A stretch of 36,942 nt of DNA from SVTX01 sp045542075 (GTDB lineage: Bacteria > Bacillota > Clostridia > Oscillospirales > CAG-272). Below are positions 24,140 to 33,683 of this stretch, in pieces. The position numbers were made by a program, and so were the translations under genes. The DNA lies in NCBI GenBank assembly GCA_045542075.1, contig JAZQKI010000012.1:1-36942 (forward strand), in the 5' to 3' direction. The stretch's first letter is position 1, and each line of letters opens with the position of its first letter. The notes beneath the pieces were generated by a model. The model did not search any database. It saw nothing but the letters and a program-made list of their open reading frames with translations, and was not told the DNA's origin.

Positions 24140-24179
24140 GGGTTTTTTATCCAAACCCTAACAAATCACTCGTTTTTTT
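24120..24179 (-). terminator. Long terminator hairpin of the HAD/tld gene run, overlapping the rny promoter
   Basis: On the minus strand AAAAACG-A-GTGATTTGT and GGGTTT pair with AACCC, ACAAATCAC and CGTTTTT to form a hairpin of more than 20 pairs with small internal mismatches, ending in a T-run. It begins about 20 bases after the HAD stop codon. Confidence 0.85.
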
Positions 24180-24197
24180 ATGCTATAAATATAAAAT

Positions 24198-24857
24198 TTA
24201 CAAGGAGTTCTCCCGCTTTAGAATTTCTATGACACCCAAAAGGCTGTCACATTCCTCAAATATAATTTTTCGGGTATCCGGATCAAGCCTCTGCCTGTCA
24301 AAAACAAACACAGGCATCATTTTTGCCGCGTACGCCCCGCGAAGTCCGTTTATAGAGTCCTCGCAAACTATAGTTTCCTCGGGAACTGCTCCCAACCGTC
24401 TGCCCGCCTCAATAAATATATCCGGTGCGGGCTTGCCGTGATCCACCATATCCCCTGTGACTATCACGTCAAAATAATCATAAACTCCCGCACTTCTTAT
24501 ATTCTTTTCCGCGATCCACCTCGGAGTTGACGTTGCAACAGCGCAAGGTATCCCTTGCTCCCGCAAAAATTCAAGAAGCTCAAAGCATCCCGATTTTATT
24601 GGTATGCCCTCGGTCTCAAAAAACTCTATCGTCAGCATAGTGCGCTCAAGGAAGAACGTGTCCGGGTCCACTCGGTCGCCGTAATTTTCCCGAAGGAGTT
24701 TTTTGGCAACCTCCGCGGGCGCCCCCGCTACTCCCTGATAAACTCTATCGGCATTTTCAAGGCCGTATCTCTCGCTTGTCAGCATCCATGAACGTTCAAA
24801 CATCTCTTCTGTATCGAAAAGCGTTCCGTCCATATCAAAAATGACATATTTGACCAT
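24198..24857 (-). CDS. HAD superfamily hydrolase (beta-phosphoglucomutase-like subfamily)
   Basis: The 219-residue protein is of HAD subfamily IA, with the cap domain between the first and second motifs. Motif I is FDMDGTLFDTE (nucleophile aspartate at about 8), motif II is ATSTP, motif III lysine lies in DHGKPAPDIF, and motif IV is VCEDSINGLRGA. These are typical of small phosphatases or beta-phosphoglucomutase relatives acting on sugar phosphates. The exact substrate cannot be inferred; the motifs fit both phosphatase and mutase members. No clear ribosome binding site precedes the ATG, which is 14 bases downstream of tldE, so it may depend on translation of tldE. It is the last gene before the terminator. 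Confidence 0.88.
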   Translation of the reverse strand: MVKYVIFDMDGTLFDTEEMFERSWMLTSERYGLENADRVYQGVAGAPAEVAKKLLRENYGDRVDPDTFFLERTMLTIEFFETEGIPIKSGCFELLEFLREQGIPCAVATSTPRWIAEKNIRSAGVYDYFDVIVTGDMVDHGKPAPDIFIEAGRRLGAVPEETIVCEDSINGLRGAYAAKMMPVFVFDRQRLDPDTRKIIFEECDSLLGVIEILKRENSL

Positions 24858-24871
24858 TTATATTCTGAAAT

Positions 24872-26200
24872 TTATTTTCCGGCAACGCTCATGCCCTTGA
24901 TAAGCACGTCGGGAGAGCCAAACACGGTAAATCCTCCGGGAATACCCCATTTGACCTCGTTGCCAAGAGAATCAATATCCATAAGAAGCTTGAAGAAGTT
25001 GCCCGCAACGGTAAACGACTTAACGGGACCAGCCTTCTTGCCGTTCTTTATCATAAAGCCCTCGCTCTCTACAGAGAAGTCTCCCGTAATGCTGTTTGCG
25101 CCTGCGTGCAGTCCCTTCATGCCCGTGACGTAAATGCCGTCCGCAGCCTTTTCAAAAAGGCTCTCCTGCGTGTCCTCTCCTGCGCAGATGCAGAAGTTGT
25201 AGGGAGAGATATTTCCACCTCTGCGACCGTTTGCTGTGGTTTCCTTGCCCGTCTTTATAGCGGTTGTAAGGTTGTGCAGCAGAGTCTTAAGTTCGCCATT
25301 CTCAACAACATTCTTTCTATACGTCGCAACACCCTCGTCATCAAAGGGAGTCTGTACGGGACAGCCCTCTCTCATAGCATCGTCGGTAATTGTGACGATG
25401 TCAGCAGCTACCTTCTGTCCCTCCTTGCCTGCAAGCATGGAAATGCCGAGCAATGCGTTCTTTGCGGAGAATGCGGGAGAGAATGCCGAAAGCAGCGAGC
25501 GCATCTGAGCGCCGTCTATAACTATATTGTACTTTCCTGTGTCAACCTCTGCCGCGCCTATCTTATCAAGTGCTCCGTCAACCGCTTTCTTGGGAAGATT
25601 TTCGTAATCCTTGCCACTGATTCCCTCAGCAAACTCGAAGTTGTCACGCGCCTCGCCGTCCTTGTTAACGACTGCCGCAACGTAAACACCCGTCATACCA
25701 ACGCGGTTGGAAAGCTCAAGTCCGTGGGAGTTGTACATATATGTCTCGTCTCTGAAGGAGATAGCGACAGACTGCGTTCCGTCAACAACGGCACTGTCCG
25801 TAGCATAGGTCCTGCTCTGAAGCTCAAGAGCCTTGTGCTTAAGCTCTGCCGCATCTACCACGCAAGGCTCAGGGGCAGTAGTTTTCTGATAACTCTCGGA
25901 GCCCTTGAATATAACGACGGTATCATTATTCTCAATTGCTCTCGCGTTATCTGCCGCGCGCACTACAAGATCGGCGATCTCATCCTCTTCAAAGAGGCTT
26001 GTGGAGGCATATCCCATATGTCCGTCAACTATGCAACGGAAGAATATCTCCGCGCTCTCGCCTGAGCTGAACGCGCTGATGTCGTGAATATAGGTCTCGG
26101 CGCTGATATTCTCGCCAACCGTATACGTTACCTCGTATTCCTCTATGCCGTGCGCAACACACGCGGAGGAAACTATATCCTTAATTTGCTTAAAATCCAT
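24872..26200 (-). CDS. tldE: TldE/PmbA family protein (partner of TldD)
   Basis: The 442-residue protein is the non-catalytic subunit of the TldD-TldE metalloprotease, known for cleaving modified or leader peptides such as microcin precursors and for degrading unfolded peptides. It shows the family's N-terminal region, the INNxG-like central part and the C-terminal GIPGGFTVFGSPDVLIKGMSVAGK, and it lacks the HExxxH zinc motif found in the neighbour, as expected for this subunit. GGAGG lies eight bases before the ATG, inside the end of tldD; one base separates the tldD stop and this start, so they should be coupled. No modified-peptide precursor gene is seen nearby. Confidence 0.9.
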   Translation of the reverse strand: MDFKQIKDIVSSACVAHGIEEYEVTYTVGENISAETYIHDISAFSSGESAEIFFRCIVDGHMGYASTSLFEEDEIADLVVRAADNARAIENNDTVVIFKGSESYQKTTAPEPCVVDAAELKHKALELQSRTYATDSAVVDGTQSVAISFRDETYMYNSHGLELSNRVGMTGVYVAAVVNKDGEARDNFEFAEGISGKDYENLPKKAVDGALDKIGAAEVDTGKYNIVIDGAQMRSLLSAFSPAFSAKNALLGISMLAGKEGQKVAADIVTITDDAMREGCPVQTPFDDEGVATYRKNVVENGELKTLLHNLTTAIKTGKETTANGRRGGNISPYNFCICAGEDTQESLFEKAADGIYVTGMKGLHAGANSITGDFSVESEGFMIKNGKKAGPVKSFTVAGNFFKLLMDIDSLGNEVKWGIPGGFTVFGSPDVLIKGMSVAGK

Positions 26201-26201
26201 A

Positions 26202-27581
26202 TCAGCGACCTCCTACGGTAATTTTTGAAACACGGATAAGGGGCTGTCCTACGTCGGTAGGAACGCTACCGCTGGACGAACCGCACATTCCCTGCGCGGT
26301 CTCAAGATTCTGTCCGACCATATCAATGTCCATAAGTATCTGAGATCCCGTTCCAACGAGCGACGCTCCGCGCACGGGCTCGCAGATCTTACCCTCTCTT
26401 ACAATATATCCCTCGCTGACACTGAAGTTAAACTCGCCCGTCAGGGGATTTACGGAGCCTCCGCCCATGCTCTTTGCATAAAGGCCGTATTCAATAGAGG
26501 CGATAATGTCCTCGTTCTTGTCGGGTCCGTTTGCGATAAAGGTGTTTGTCATTCTCGACGTGGGCTCGTACATAAAGCTCTCTCGTCTGCCGTTACCCGT
26601 CATTTCCATATTCATTCTGCGCGAGCCGAGACGGTCTATCATATAGCTCTTGAGCACACCGTTCTCGATAAGCACGTTTCTCTGTGTCACGTGTCCCTCG
26701 TCGTCAATGTTAACGGAGCCCCAAGCGCCGGGGATAGTTCCGTCGTCAATAGCGGTCACCTTTTCGTTTGCTATCTTCTGACCGAGCTTACCTGCCATCT
26801 GCGACGTACCCGTTCCAACGCTTGTTGCCTCGAGCGAGTGTCCGCAAGCCTCGTGGAAAATAACTCCGCCAAAGCCGTTTTCAATAGCAACAGGCATCTG
26901 TCCTGCGGGACAGTAGTCTGCTCTGAGGTTGACGAGCGCCTGCTCCGCCGCCTTGCGACCAACCTCCTTGGGATCAATAAACTCAAACATCTCAAGTCCC
27001 ATTCCGCGTCCGGGAGAGGCTGAGCCCGACTGATTTTCAACACCGTTAGATGCGACCGCGCTGCAAGCGATTCTCGTTCTTACATGTCTGTCCGTGGTGT
27101 AAAGTCCCTCGGAGTTGGCAATAAGGATATTGTGGTCGGTGGATGCAAGGCTTCCCATTACTTGCTTTATCTTTTCATCGTAGTTCTGCGCAGTAACGCA
27201 GGCATCCTTCAAAAGATCAGTTCTGGTCTTTATATCCGCAGTTGCGGGAACTATCTTTACGGGGTGGATATTGGGGAATACTCTCTCCGCAAGACGTATC
27301 TGCACCTCTGCCTTGCTCTCTCCGAGCGCATCCGCAACTGCCTTGGCGCAGCGGATAAGTCCCGAGCGTGTAAGGTCGGTAGTTGTCGCGTAAACAGTTC
27401 TCGTACCGATAAACGCGCGAATACCTACACCCGACACTACGGTATCGCTTACGGTGTCTATCTTGCCGTCAAGGAAGCGGATACCGTTGTGTCTCGTCTT
27501 CTCAGCGTACACCTCGGCAAAGTCCGCGCCCGTGGACATAGCCGCCGCGAGAACGTCCTCAAGTAAAATTCTTGAAATCAT
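26202..27581 (-). CDS. tldD: TldD zinc metalloprotease
   Basis: The 459-residue protein is the catalytic subunit of TldD-TldE. The zinc motif HEACGH lies at 243-248, with H243, E244 and H248, in the longer FHEACGHSLEA signature. The downstream GTIPGAWGSVNIDDEG and a late region ending VRVSKITVGG-like strand also match TldD. It is expected to be cytosolic. AAAGGAG lies eight bases before the ATG. It follows tgt by 37 bases and precedes tldE by one base. Known roles elsewhere include removing leader peptides from modified peptides; the partner peptide here is unknown. Confidence 0.93.
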   Translation of the reverse strand: MISRILLEDVLAAAMSTGADFAEVYAEKTRHNGIRFLDGKIDTVSDTVVSGVGIRAFIGTRTVYATTTDLTRSGLIRCAKAVADALGESKAEVQIRLAERVFPNIHPVKIVPATADIKTRTDLLKDACVTAQNYDEKIKQVMGSLASTDHNILIANSEGLYTTDRHVRTRIACSAVASNGVENQSGSASPGRGMGLEMFEFIDPKEVGRKAAEQALVNLRADYCPAGQMPVAIENGFGGVIFHEACGHSLEATSVGTGTSQMAGKLGQKIANEKVTAIDDGTIPGAWGSVNIDDEGHVTQRNVLIENGVLKSYMIDRLGSRRMNMEMTGNGRRESFMYEPTSRMTNTFIANGPDKNEDIIASIEYGLYAKSMGGGSVNPLTGEFNFSVSEGYIVREGKICEPVRGASLVGTGSQILMDIDMVGQNLETAQGMCGSSSGSVPTDVGQPLIRVSKITVGGR

Positions 27582-27618
27582 AGCGATTTCTCCTTTCTGA
27601 TATTATGTTTATTGTGTT

Positions 27619-28755
27619 TTAATCAGGGTTTCGCTCGCCCAGAGCGATATGATATTTCTGATAAAAGCTCTCAAAATATCCGCCGTCAAGCGCTTCTCTT
27701 ATCTTGCGCGTGAGGTTGTTGTAAAAATAAAGGTTGTGGGTAACTGCAAGTCTCATGCCCAGCGCCTCCTTTGCCTTTATCAGATGTCTTATATAGGATC
27801 GGCTGTAGTTTCTGCATGTAGGACAGTTGCAGGACTCGGAAATAGGTCTTGGGTCCTTTGCATACTTTTCATTGCAGATATTCATTTTTCCTTCCCACGT
27901 AAAGAGATTTCCGTGGCGCGCGTTACGTGAGGGCATTACGCAGTCAAAAAAGTCAACTCCCATATGCACCGCCTCAAGAATATTGCAGGGTGTACCAACT
28001 CCCATAAGGTATCTGGGCTTATCCTTGGGCATAAATGGCTCGACCGCGTCAATAATGCGGTACATCTCCTCTGTCTCCTCGCCCACCGCAAGACCGCCTA
28101 TAGCGTATCCCTCGCAGTTTATCTCGGCAATTCTCTGCATATGCTCGATACGAAGGTCCTCATAAGTTCCTCCCTGATTTATGCCGAAAAGCATCTGATG
28201 TCTGTTGATAGTCTCAGGCATGGAATTGAGTCTGTCCATCTCCGCGCGACAACGCTCAAGCCAGCGAGTCGTTCTGTCGATAGAGTTTCTTACGTACTTG
28301 TAGGGCGCGGGGTTCTCAATACATTCATCAAACGCCATAGCAATTGTGGAAGCGAGATTCGACTGTATTTGCATGCTTTCCTCGGGCCCCATAAATATTC
28401 TTTTTCCGTCAACGTGGGACTGGAATCTTACTCCCTCCTCGGTTATCTTACGAAGCTGAGCAAGCGAGAACACCTGAAATCCGCCCGAGTCGGTCAAAAT
28501 CGGCTTATCCCAATTCATAAATTTATGAAGACCGCCCATCTCATAAATAAGCTTGTCTCCGGGACGGATGTGCAAGTGGTAGGTATTTGAAAGCTCCACC
28601 TGACAGTCTATCTCTTCAAGCTCAACTGTGGAAACGCCGCCCTTTATCGCGGCACAGGTTCCAACGTTCATAAACACGGGAGTCTGTATATCTCCGTGTA
28701 CTGTGTGAAGGACTCCGCGGCGTGCGCGTCCGTCCTGCGCTAAAAGTTCAAACAT
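27619..28755 (-). CDS. tgt: tRNA-guanine transglycosylase (queuine tRNA-ribosyltransferase)
   Basis: Tgt exchanges guanine 34 of GUN-anticodon tRNAs (Asp, Asn, His, Tyr) for preQ1, a step toward queuosine. The 378-residue protein has D89 in LTDSGGFQVFSL, the nucleophile D271 in FDCVMPSRNARHG, and the zinc ligands C309, C311, C314 and H340. FGINQGG is the usual substrate-recognition segment; bacterial Tgt binds preQ1 where eukaryotic enzymes bind queuine. AAAGGAG lies seven bases before the ATG. It is between mutL and tldD in the same direction. The tRNA-Asp(GUC) of the cluster at 457-533 is a predicted substrate. Confidence 0.97.
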   Translation of the reverse strand: MFELLAQDGRARRGVLHTVHGDIQTPVFMNVGTCAAIKGGVSTVELEEIDCQVELSNTYHLHIRPGDKLIYEMGGLHKFMNWDKPILTDSGGFQVFSLAQLRKITEEGVRFQSHVDGKRIFMGPEESMQIQSNLASTIAMAFDECIENPAPYKYVRNSIDRTTRWLERCRAEMDRLNSMPETINRHQMLFGINQGGTYEDLRIEHMQRIAEINCEGYAIGGLAVGEETEEMYRIIDAVEPFMPKDKPRYLMGVGTPCNILEAVHMGVDFFDCVMPSRNARHGNLFTWEGKMNICNEKYAKDPRPISESCNCPTCRNYSRSYIRHLIKAKEALGMRLAVTHNLYFYNNLTRKIREALDGGYFESFYQKYHIALGERNPD

Positions 28756-28819
28756 AACTTTGCTCCTTTGAGTTTTTTACTCTCCGCTCCTGCAAAAACA
28801 GTGCAAGGCGGTATTTTAT

Positions 28820-30865
28820 TTAAGTTCTTTCAAATTGTCTGTCTATATTCTTTTTGGACAGCTCCATTGCCACGGGACGTCCGTGAGGACATACCGTAAT
28901 ATCGGGTATATTCTTCAGCCGGTCTATTATCCACTGATTGTCCGCGTCGGTATATTCCCTGCCCGCCTTTATAGCCGCCTTGCAGGATGCCTGATAAAGC
29001 GCCTTTTCAAACAGTATATTTCTCGTTACACTGATATTACCCGTTCCGCTCTTTATTCTGTCAGCCATAACGGCAAACATATCCGCAACCGCAGACTGCT
29101 CTATTCCTACGGGCAGCGCGTTTACGTACACGGTGTTTTTCGAGGTAGTAAATTCAAATCCCACCGCCTCTATCTCCGCGCGGTATTCCTCGACAGTCGA
29201 TACCTCATCGCTCATAAGCATTATCTCAATGGGAAGCATCAAAAGCTGTGACGCAATATCCGTAGAATACATATTAGCCTTGAGCTTCTCGAAAATTATG
29301 CGCTCGTGAGCGGCATGCTTGTCAACAAGAAGCATTTTTTCTCCGATCTCGACTATAATATACGAGTTGAATACCTCGCCCGCAAGCCTCCACGGAAGTG
29401 CTGTAGGCTCAGCTGACTGATGTCCTTCAAAGCCCGCATTTTTCTCAGGCACCTTAGGCATTTCGGTCTTGGGTGTCTCGATTGCTTTGGTCTTGAGTGT
29501 CTCGGACACGGGCGGCTGAGTCTTTTGCTCATCTGTGGGCTTTTGAATTTCCCTCACAATGTCAACCACCCCTTGAGTCTGGTCTGACTTTTTCTTTGAG
29601 CTGTTCTTTATCTCGCTTACATATTTTTCAAGATATTCCCTTGCCGTCATTTTTTCGGGCGGAGCGACCTTTTGCGCATCCACCTTTGCCGTGGCAAAGC
29701 CCTTATTGTTTGACGAGTCGGGTGTTATCTGCACGCTCTGCGGAATACTTGCCGCAGGATTTTGCGTATCAATGCTTATTTGCCTTGCCTTGAGGGATTC
29801 TCCTCTCTCAACGGGTACGAAAGAATCCGACATTTTCATGCCCGCAGACCTTGACACCTGCATCTGAGGTCGCGCAGTGCTGCCCTCAAGTGCTTGCTTT
29901 ACTGCGTAATATACCGACTCAAACACGATTTTCTCGTTTGAGAATTTGACCTCAAGCTTTGCGGGATGTACGTTAACGTCCACGCGCCCCGGGTTCATTG
30001 AAACAAACAAGACACAAACAGGAAATCTTTCGCTCGGCAAATACGAGGAAAACGCCTGTTCAAGCGCCGCGGATGCGGTCTTGCTCTTGATGTATCGCTT
30101 GTTTATGTAGAAATTCTGATAATTTCTGTTACCCTTTACGTTGTCGGAGCGGCCGATAAAGCCTTCAACTCTTATGCCCTCGTATTCCCCGCTGACCGCT
30201 ATCAGCTTGGACGCGAAATCCCTGCCAAACACGGAATATATCGCGCTCATAAGCCGTCCGTCACCCGCCGTCTCAAGCTTGAGCTGTCCGTCGGTGATAA
30301 GCTTGAATGCTATTTCGGGGTGCGACAGCGCAACTCTCTCAACCGAAGCGGTTATTGCCGCGGTCTCGGTCACGTCGCGTTTTAAGAACTTGCGGCGCGC
30401 GGGCACGTTAGCAAACAGATCCTCAATGATTATCGTGGTTCCGTCCGAGCAGCCCTGCTCGTAGAGTGCCACTATCTCACCGCAGTCAACCTCAAGCATT
30501 GCGCCAAGCTCCGCATCCTTGGTTTTTGAGATTATTCTCATTCGTGACACAGAGGATATAGCCGCCAATGCCTCGCCGCGAAATCCAAGCGTGCATATAC
30601 CGTCAAGGTCTGCGGCGGTCTCTATTTTGCTTGTCGCATGTCTGCGAATAGCAAGCGGAAGATCCTCGGGCTCCATTCCGCAACCGTCGTCAGACACACG
30701 CATAAACGTGCTTCCGCCGTTCTGTACCTCAACAGTGATACGGCGCGCGCCCGCGTCTATCGAATTTTCCATCATTTCCTTTATCGCAGAAGCAGGTCTG
30801 TCAACGACCTCGCCCGCCGCGATAAGATTTGCTACCTCAAATGACAGCAGGTTTATTTTACCCAT
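28820..30865 (-). CDS. mutL: DNA mismatch repair protein MutL
   Basis: The 681-residue protein has an N-terminal GHKL ATPase (EVVDRPASAIKEMMENSIDAG, DDGCGM, GFRGEALAAI), a transducer domain, a low-complexity linker (about 365-480) and a C-terminal dimerisation/endonuclease domain. The endonuclease motif is DKHAAHERIIFE near 515, with lysine where DQHA is usual but with the glutamates kept. CPHGRP lies near the end and a cysteine is in QASCKAAIKAGRE. It should nick the unmethylated strand as in other Gram-positive bacteria that lack MutH. GGAGG is five to six bases from the ATG. It follows mutS by 31 bases, so the two are surely cotranscribed. Confidence 0.97.
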   Translation of the reverse strand: MGKINLLSFEVANLIAAGEVVDRPASAIKEMMENSIDAGARRITVEVQNGGSTFMRVSDDGCGMEPEDLPLAIRRHATSKIETAADLDGICTLGFRGEALAAISSVSRMRIISKTKDAELGAMLEVDCGEIVALYEQGCSDGTTIIIEDLFANVPARRKFLKRDVTETAAITASVERVALSHPEIAFKLITDGQLKLETAGDGRLMSAIYSVFGRDFASKLIAVSGEYEGIRVEGFIGRSDNVKGNRNYQNFYINKRYIKSKTASAALEQAFSSYLPSERFPVCVLFVSMNPGRVDVNVHPAKLEVKFSNEKIVFESVYYAVKQALEGSTARPQMQVSRSAGMKMSDSFVPVERGESLKARQISIDTQNPAASIPQSVQITPDSSNNKGFATAKVDAQKVAPPEKMTAREYLEKYVSEIKNSSKKKSDQTQGVVDIVREIQKPTDEQKTQPPVSETLKTKAIETPKTEMPKVPEKNAGFEGHQSAEPTALPWRLAGEVFNSYIIVEIGEKMLLVDKHAAHERIIFEKLKANMYSTDIASQLLMLPIEIMLMSDEVSTVEEYRAEIEAVGFEFTTSKNTVYVNALPVGIEQSAVADMFAVMADRIKSGTGNISVTRNILFEKALYQASCKAAIKAGREYTDADNQWIIDRLKNIPDITVCPHGRPVAMELSKKNIDRQFERT

Positions 30866-30896
30866 AAAGGCTCCTCCTCTCTCAATTTTTCAAAAA

Positions 30897-33491
30897 TTAC
30901 CCCAATCGCTTTTTCCAGTCAAACAAAAGTGATATGCACTCGTATGGGGAAAGAGTGTTTATATCTGTATTCTTAATTTCCTGTATGACCCCATCATTGA
31001 TACAGTCCTCAAAGGTTATAAGGCTATCATCCTTTTCCTCGACCCTTGCCTCCTTGTCAGACAAGCGGAGATTTTTCGCGCTCTCCTCAACTGATGAAAG
31101 TATCTCCTTTGCGCGCTTTATTACCTCGCGAGGAAGTCCCGCAAGGTTTGCGACCTCAATACCGTAGCTGTCGTCAGTCGAGCCGCGGACGATCTTGCGA
31201 AGAAAGGTGATGTTATCTCCCCTCTTTTTCGCCGCGATGTTGTAGTTGACTATGCCGTCAAATTCCTCCTCCATGCTCGTAAGCTCATGGTAATGAGTTG
31301 CGAAAAGCGTTTTTGCGCCTATCTTTTTGCTTGAGGTGTATTCAACTATCGCTCTTGCGATGCTCATTCCATCAAAGGTTGACGTTCCTCTGCCCACCTC
31401 GTCGTAAATTATAAGACTGTTTCTGGTCGCGTTTCTCAAAATATACGCGACCTCGTTCATTTCCAGCATAAACGTGGACTGACCTGAAGCAAGATCATCC
31501 GATGCGCCCACACGCGTGAATATCTTGTCAACAATGCCAATCTCAGCCTCAACCGCAGGTACGAATGAACCCATCTGTGCCATAAGAACTATAAGCGCGA
31601 CCTGTCTCATATACGTGGATTTACCCGCCATATTGGGACCTGTTATAAGCATCAATCGTTCGCTCTTTGTGTTTAGTCTCGTATCATTGGGCACAAAATA
31701 TGTGTCTTTTACAAACTGCTCGACAACGGGATGTCTGCCGTCCTTTATAATAATCGCGTCAGTCTGCGTTATCTGTGGACGGACGTATCTGTTTTTTGCC
31801 GCCACACTTGCCAGGCTGTAATAAGAGTCAAGCTCCGAGAGCAGGGTTGCGGTCAGCTGAAGTCTTGCGGAGTTTTCCGCAACTGTCGACCGTATGCCGC
31901 AGAATATCTCATACTCAAGCGCGCAGAGCTTGTCCGTAGCTCCAAGCACCCTCGCCTCCATATCCTTAAGCTCCTCGGTGATGTATCGCTCGCAGTTTGA
32001 AAGCGTCTGCTTTCTTATGTATCTGTCCGGGACCTGATCTATCTGGGATTTTGTGACCTCAATATAGTAGCCGAAAACCTTATTGTAGCCTATCTTGAGA
32101 TTCTTTATCCCCGTAGCCTCGCGCTCAGCCTCGGCTATGGCTTCCTTCCATTCACCGCCGCCCTGAATAATGCCGCGGAACTCGTCCACCTGCGCGTTAT
32201 ATCCGTCTGCTATCATACCGCCCTCGCGCACTGACAGGGGCGCATTTTCCTTTATAGAACGGTCGATAAGATCACATATATCCGCCAAAGTGTCCATCTC
32301 GCACCATATACGCTTAAGCTCGTCGGACGTGCATCCCTCAAGCATATCGTGAAGCTCGGGCAGAATACGGAGTGTGCTTGCAACGGCATAGAGATCTCTC
32401 GCGTTTGCCGTGCCGTAAACTATCTTGGTAACAAGTCGTTCAAGGTCAAGCACCCTGTCAAGAAGCTCAGATATACCCTCGCGGAGCATAAAGTTGTTGT
32501 AAAGCTCCTCGATTGCATTTTGTCTGCGAACTATAGCAGACTGTGTCAGCAGCGGATGCTCTATCCATTTGCGGAGCATTCTCGCGCCCATGGAGCTGCG
32601 TGTCTTATCGAGGACCCAGAGCAGAGTTCCCCTTTTTTCCTTTGCGCGCATAGACTCTGTAAGCTCAAGATTGCGTCGCGTGTTTATATCCATTTCAAGA
32701 TACTGACCGTCGGTATAGACGTTGAGCTTTTTGATATACGAAATATCCTTTTTCTGTGTCTCCTCAATATAACCGAGAAGCGCGCCCGCAGCGCAGACTA
32801 TCGCCTTATTCTCAATATCGCTCTCGCGCAAGGTGTCCGCAAACTGTCTTTTGACCTTCTCAAGCGATTCGGAGTACTCAAAGCGGTGAGGCTGATTGTC
32901 AAGCAGCATCGCGTGAGTCCTTCCAATGATAAAATCGGCAGTCGCGCGGAATTTGTTTTTCGAAAGATTTGAGATGACCTCGGCAGGCTCATACGCGCCT
33001 ATCTCATTTACGAGCGCAGAGTCCATATTGCTTCCGCTTACCGACGTAGCGTACACCTCGGCGGTAGAGACGTCGCAAAAGCACACGCCATACTCAAACT
33101 CGTCCATATACACAGCGCAGAGATAATTGTTCTTTTTTTCGTTGAGCAGCTCGGTCTCAATAAGAGTTCCCGGTGTAACTACTCGTATAACGTCTCGCTT
33201 GACAATTCCCTTCGCCGTCGCGGGATCCTCTACCTGCTCACAGATGGCGATTTTGAATCCCTTATTTATGAGCTTTCCGATATACTCGTCAGCCGCATGG
33301 AAGGGGACGCCGCACATAGGCGCTCTTTCTGCCTCGCCGCAGTCTCTGCCCGTGAGAGTCAGTCCTATCTCGCGGGACGCGATGATAGCATCGTCAAAAA
33401 ACATCTCGTAGAAATCTCCGAGTCTGTAAAACAGCAGAAAATCCTTATAATTTTTCTTTATTTCAAAGTATTGCTCCATCATCGGAGTCAT
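30897..33491 (-). CDS. mutS: DNA mismatch repair protein MutS
   Basis: MutS recognises mismatched bases and small loops. The 864-residue protein has the mismatch-binding motif GDFYEMF (F27 and E29), a connector, lever and clamp region, and the ABC-type ATPase with GPNMAGKST near 618, the signature STFMLEMNE, the Walker B motif LIIYDEVGRGTST and FATHYHEL. The length is normal for MutS1. GAGAGG lies about eight bases before the ATG. It is the first gene after a 192-base gap holding repeats, downstream of the ylbF-like gene, and is followed by mutL. Confidence 0.98.
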   Translation of the reverse strand: MTPMMEQYFEIKKNYKDFLLFYRLGDFYEMFFDDAIIASREIGLTLTGRDCGEAERAPMCGVPFHAADEYIGKLINKGFKIAICEQVEDPATAKGIVKRDVIRVVTPGTLIETELLNEKKNNYLCAVYMDEFEYGVCFCDVSTAEVYATSVSGSNMDSALVNEIGAYEPAEVISNLSKNKFRATADFIIGRTHAMLLDNQPHRFEYSESLEKVKRQFADTLRESDIENKAIVCAAGALLGYIEETQKKDISYIKKLNVYTDGQYLEMDINTRRNLELTESMRAKEKRGTLLWVLDKTRSSMGARMLRKWIEHPLLTQSAIVRRQNAIEELYNNFMLREGISELLDRVLDLERLVTKIVYGTANARDLYAVASTLRILPELHDMLEGCTSDELKRIWCEMDTLADICDLIDRSIKENAPLSVREGGMIADGYNAQVDEFRGIIQGGGEWKEAIAEAEREATGIKNLKIGYNKVFGYYIEVTKSQIDQVPDRYIRKQTLSNCERYITEELKDMEARVLGATDKLCALEYEIFCGIRSTVAENSARLQLTATLLSELDSYYSLASVAAKNRYVRPQITQTDAIIIKDGRHPVVEQFVKDTYFVPNDTRLNTKSERLMLITGPNMAGKSTYMRQVALIVLMAQMGSFVPAVEAEIGIVDKIFTRVGASDDLASGQSTFMLEMNEVAYILRNATRNSLIIYDEVGRGTSTFDGMSIARAIVEYTSSKKIGAKTLFATHYHELTSMEEEFDGIVNYNIAAKKRGDNITFLRKIVRGSTDDSYGIEVANLAGLPREVIKRAKEILSSVEESAKNLRLSDKEARVEEKDDSLITFEDCINDGVIQEIKNTDINTLSPYECISLLFDWKKRLG

Positions 33492-33537
33492 AGCTTTGTC
33501 CTCTCTTTCTCAAACTTGTGAGTGTCTGGTCACACCG

Positions 33538-33678
33538 CCTCGAAAACGGCGATTATAACCCAAAAGCAACGGTTCTGACTGATTGATTTTGGAGGAAGAA
33601 TTGTCGTTTTTGAAAGGCATCAGGCGTACGAGCGTACGCCAGCCTCAAAAACGGCGATTATTACCCAAAAGCAACGGT
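33538..33678. repeat. Two 36-bp direct repeats flanking a hairpin, between ylbF-like and mutS
   Basis: The 36 bases at 33538-33573 and those at 33643-33678 match except at two positions; the shared core includes ACGGCGATTAT and ACCCAAAAGCAACGGT. Starts are 105 bases apart. Between them GGCGTACG (33623-33630) and CGTACGCC (33633-33640) form a perfect stem, extendable by GTTTTTGA on one side and TCAAAAAC (in copy 2) on the other. The gap holds no other visible signal except an incidental TATAAT (minus strand) inside copy 1 that lacks a -35 box. Confidence 0.7.
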
Positions 33679-33683
33679 CAGAA

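Noticed and set aside
25106..26065. A 319-codon open frame on the plus strand
   Set aside because: It lies opposite tldE, with no ribosome binding site and a cysteine-rich low-meaning sequence typical of antisense frames.
24872..27581. tldD/tldE as part of a modified-peptide (bacteriocin-like) cluster
   Set aside because: No precursor peptide, modifying enzyme or exporter lies nearby; the pair sits in a run of repair and tRNA-modification genes.
33538..33678. Possible two-unit CRISPR array
   Set aside because: There are only two units, the 69-base spacer carries a strong hairpin, and no cas gene is in the window.
33492..33683. A promoter for mutS inside the repeat gap
   Set aside because: A TATAAT occurs on the minus strand in copy 1, but no acceptable -35 box is at 16-18 bp and the second copy reads TAATAAT at that place.
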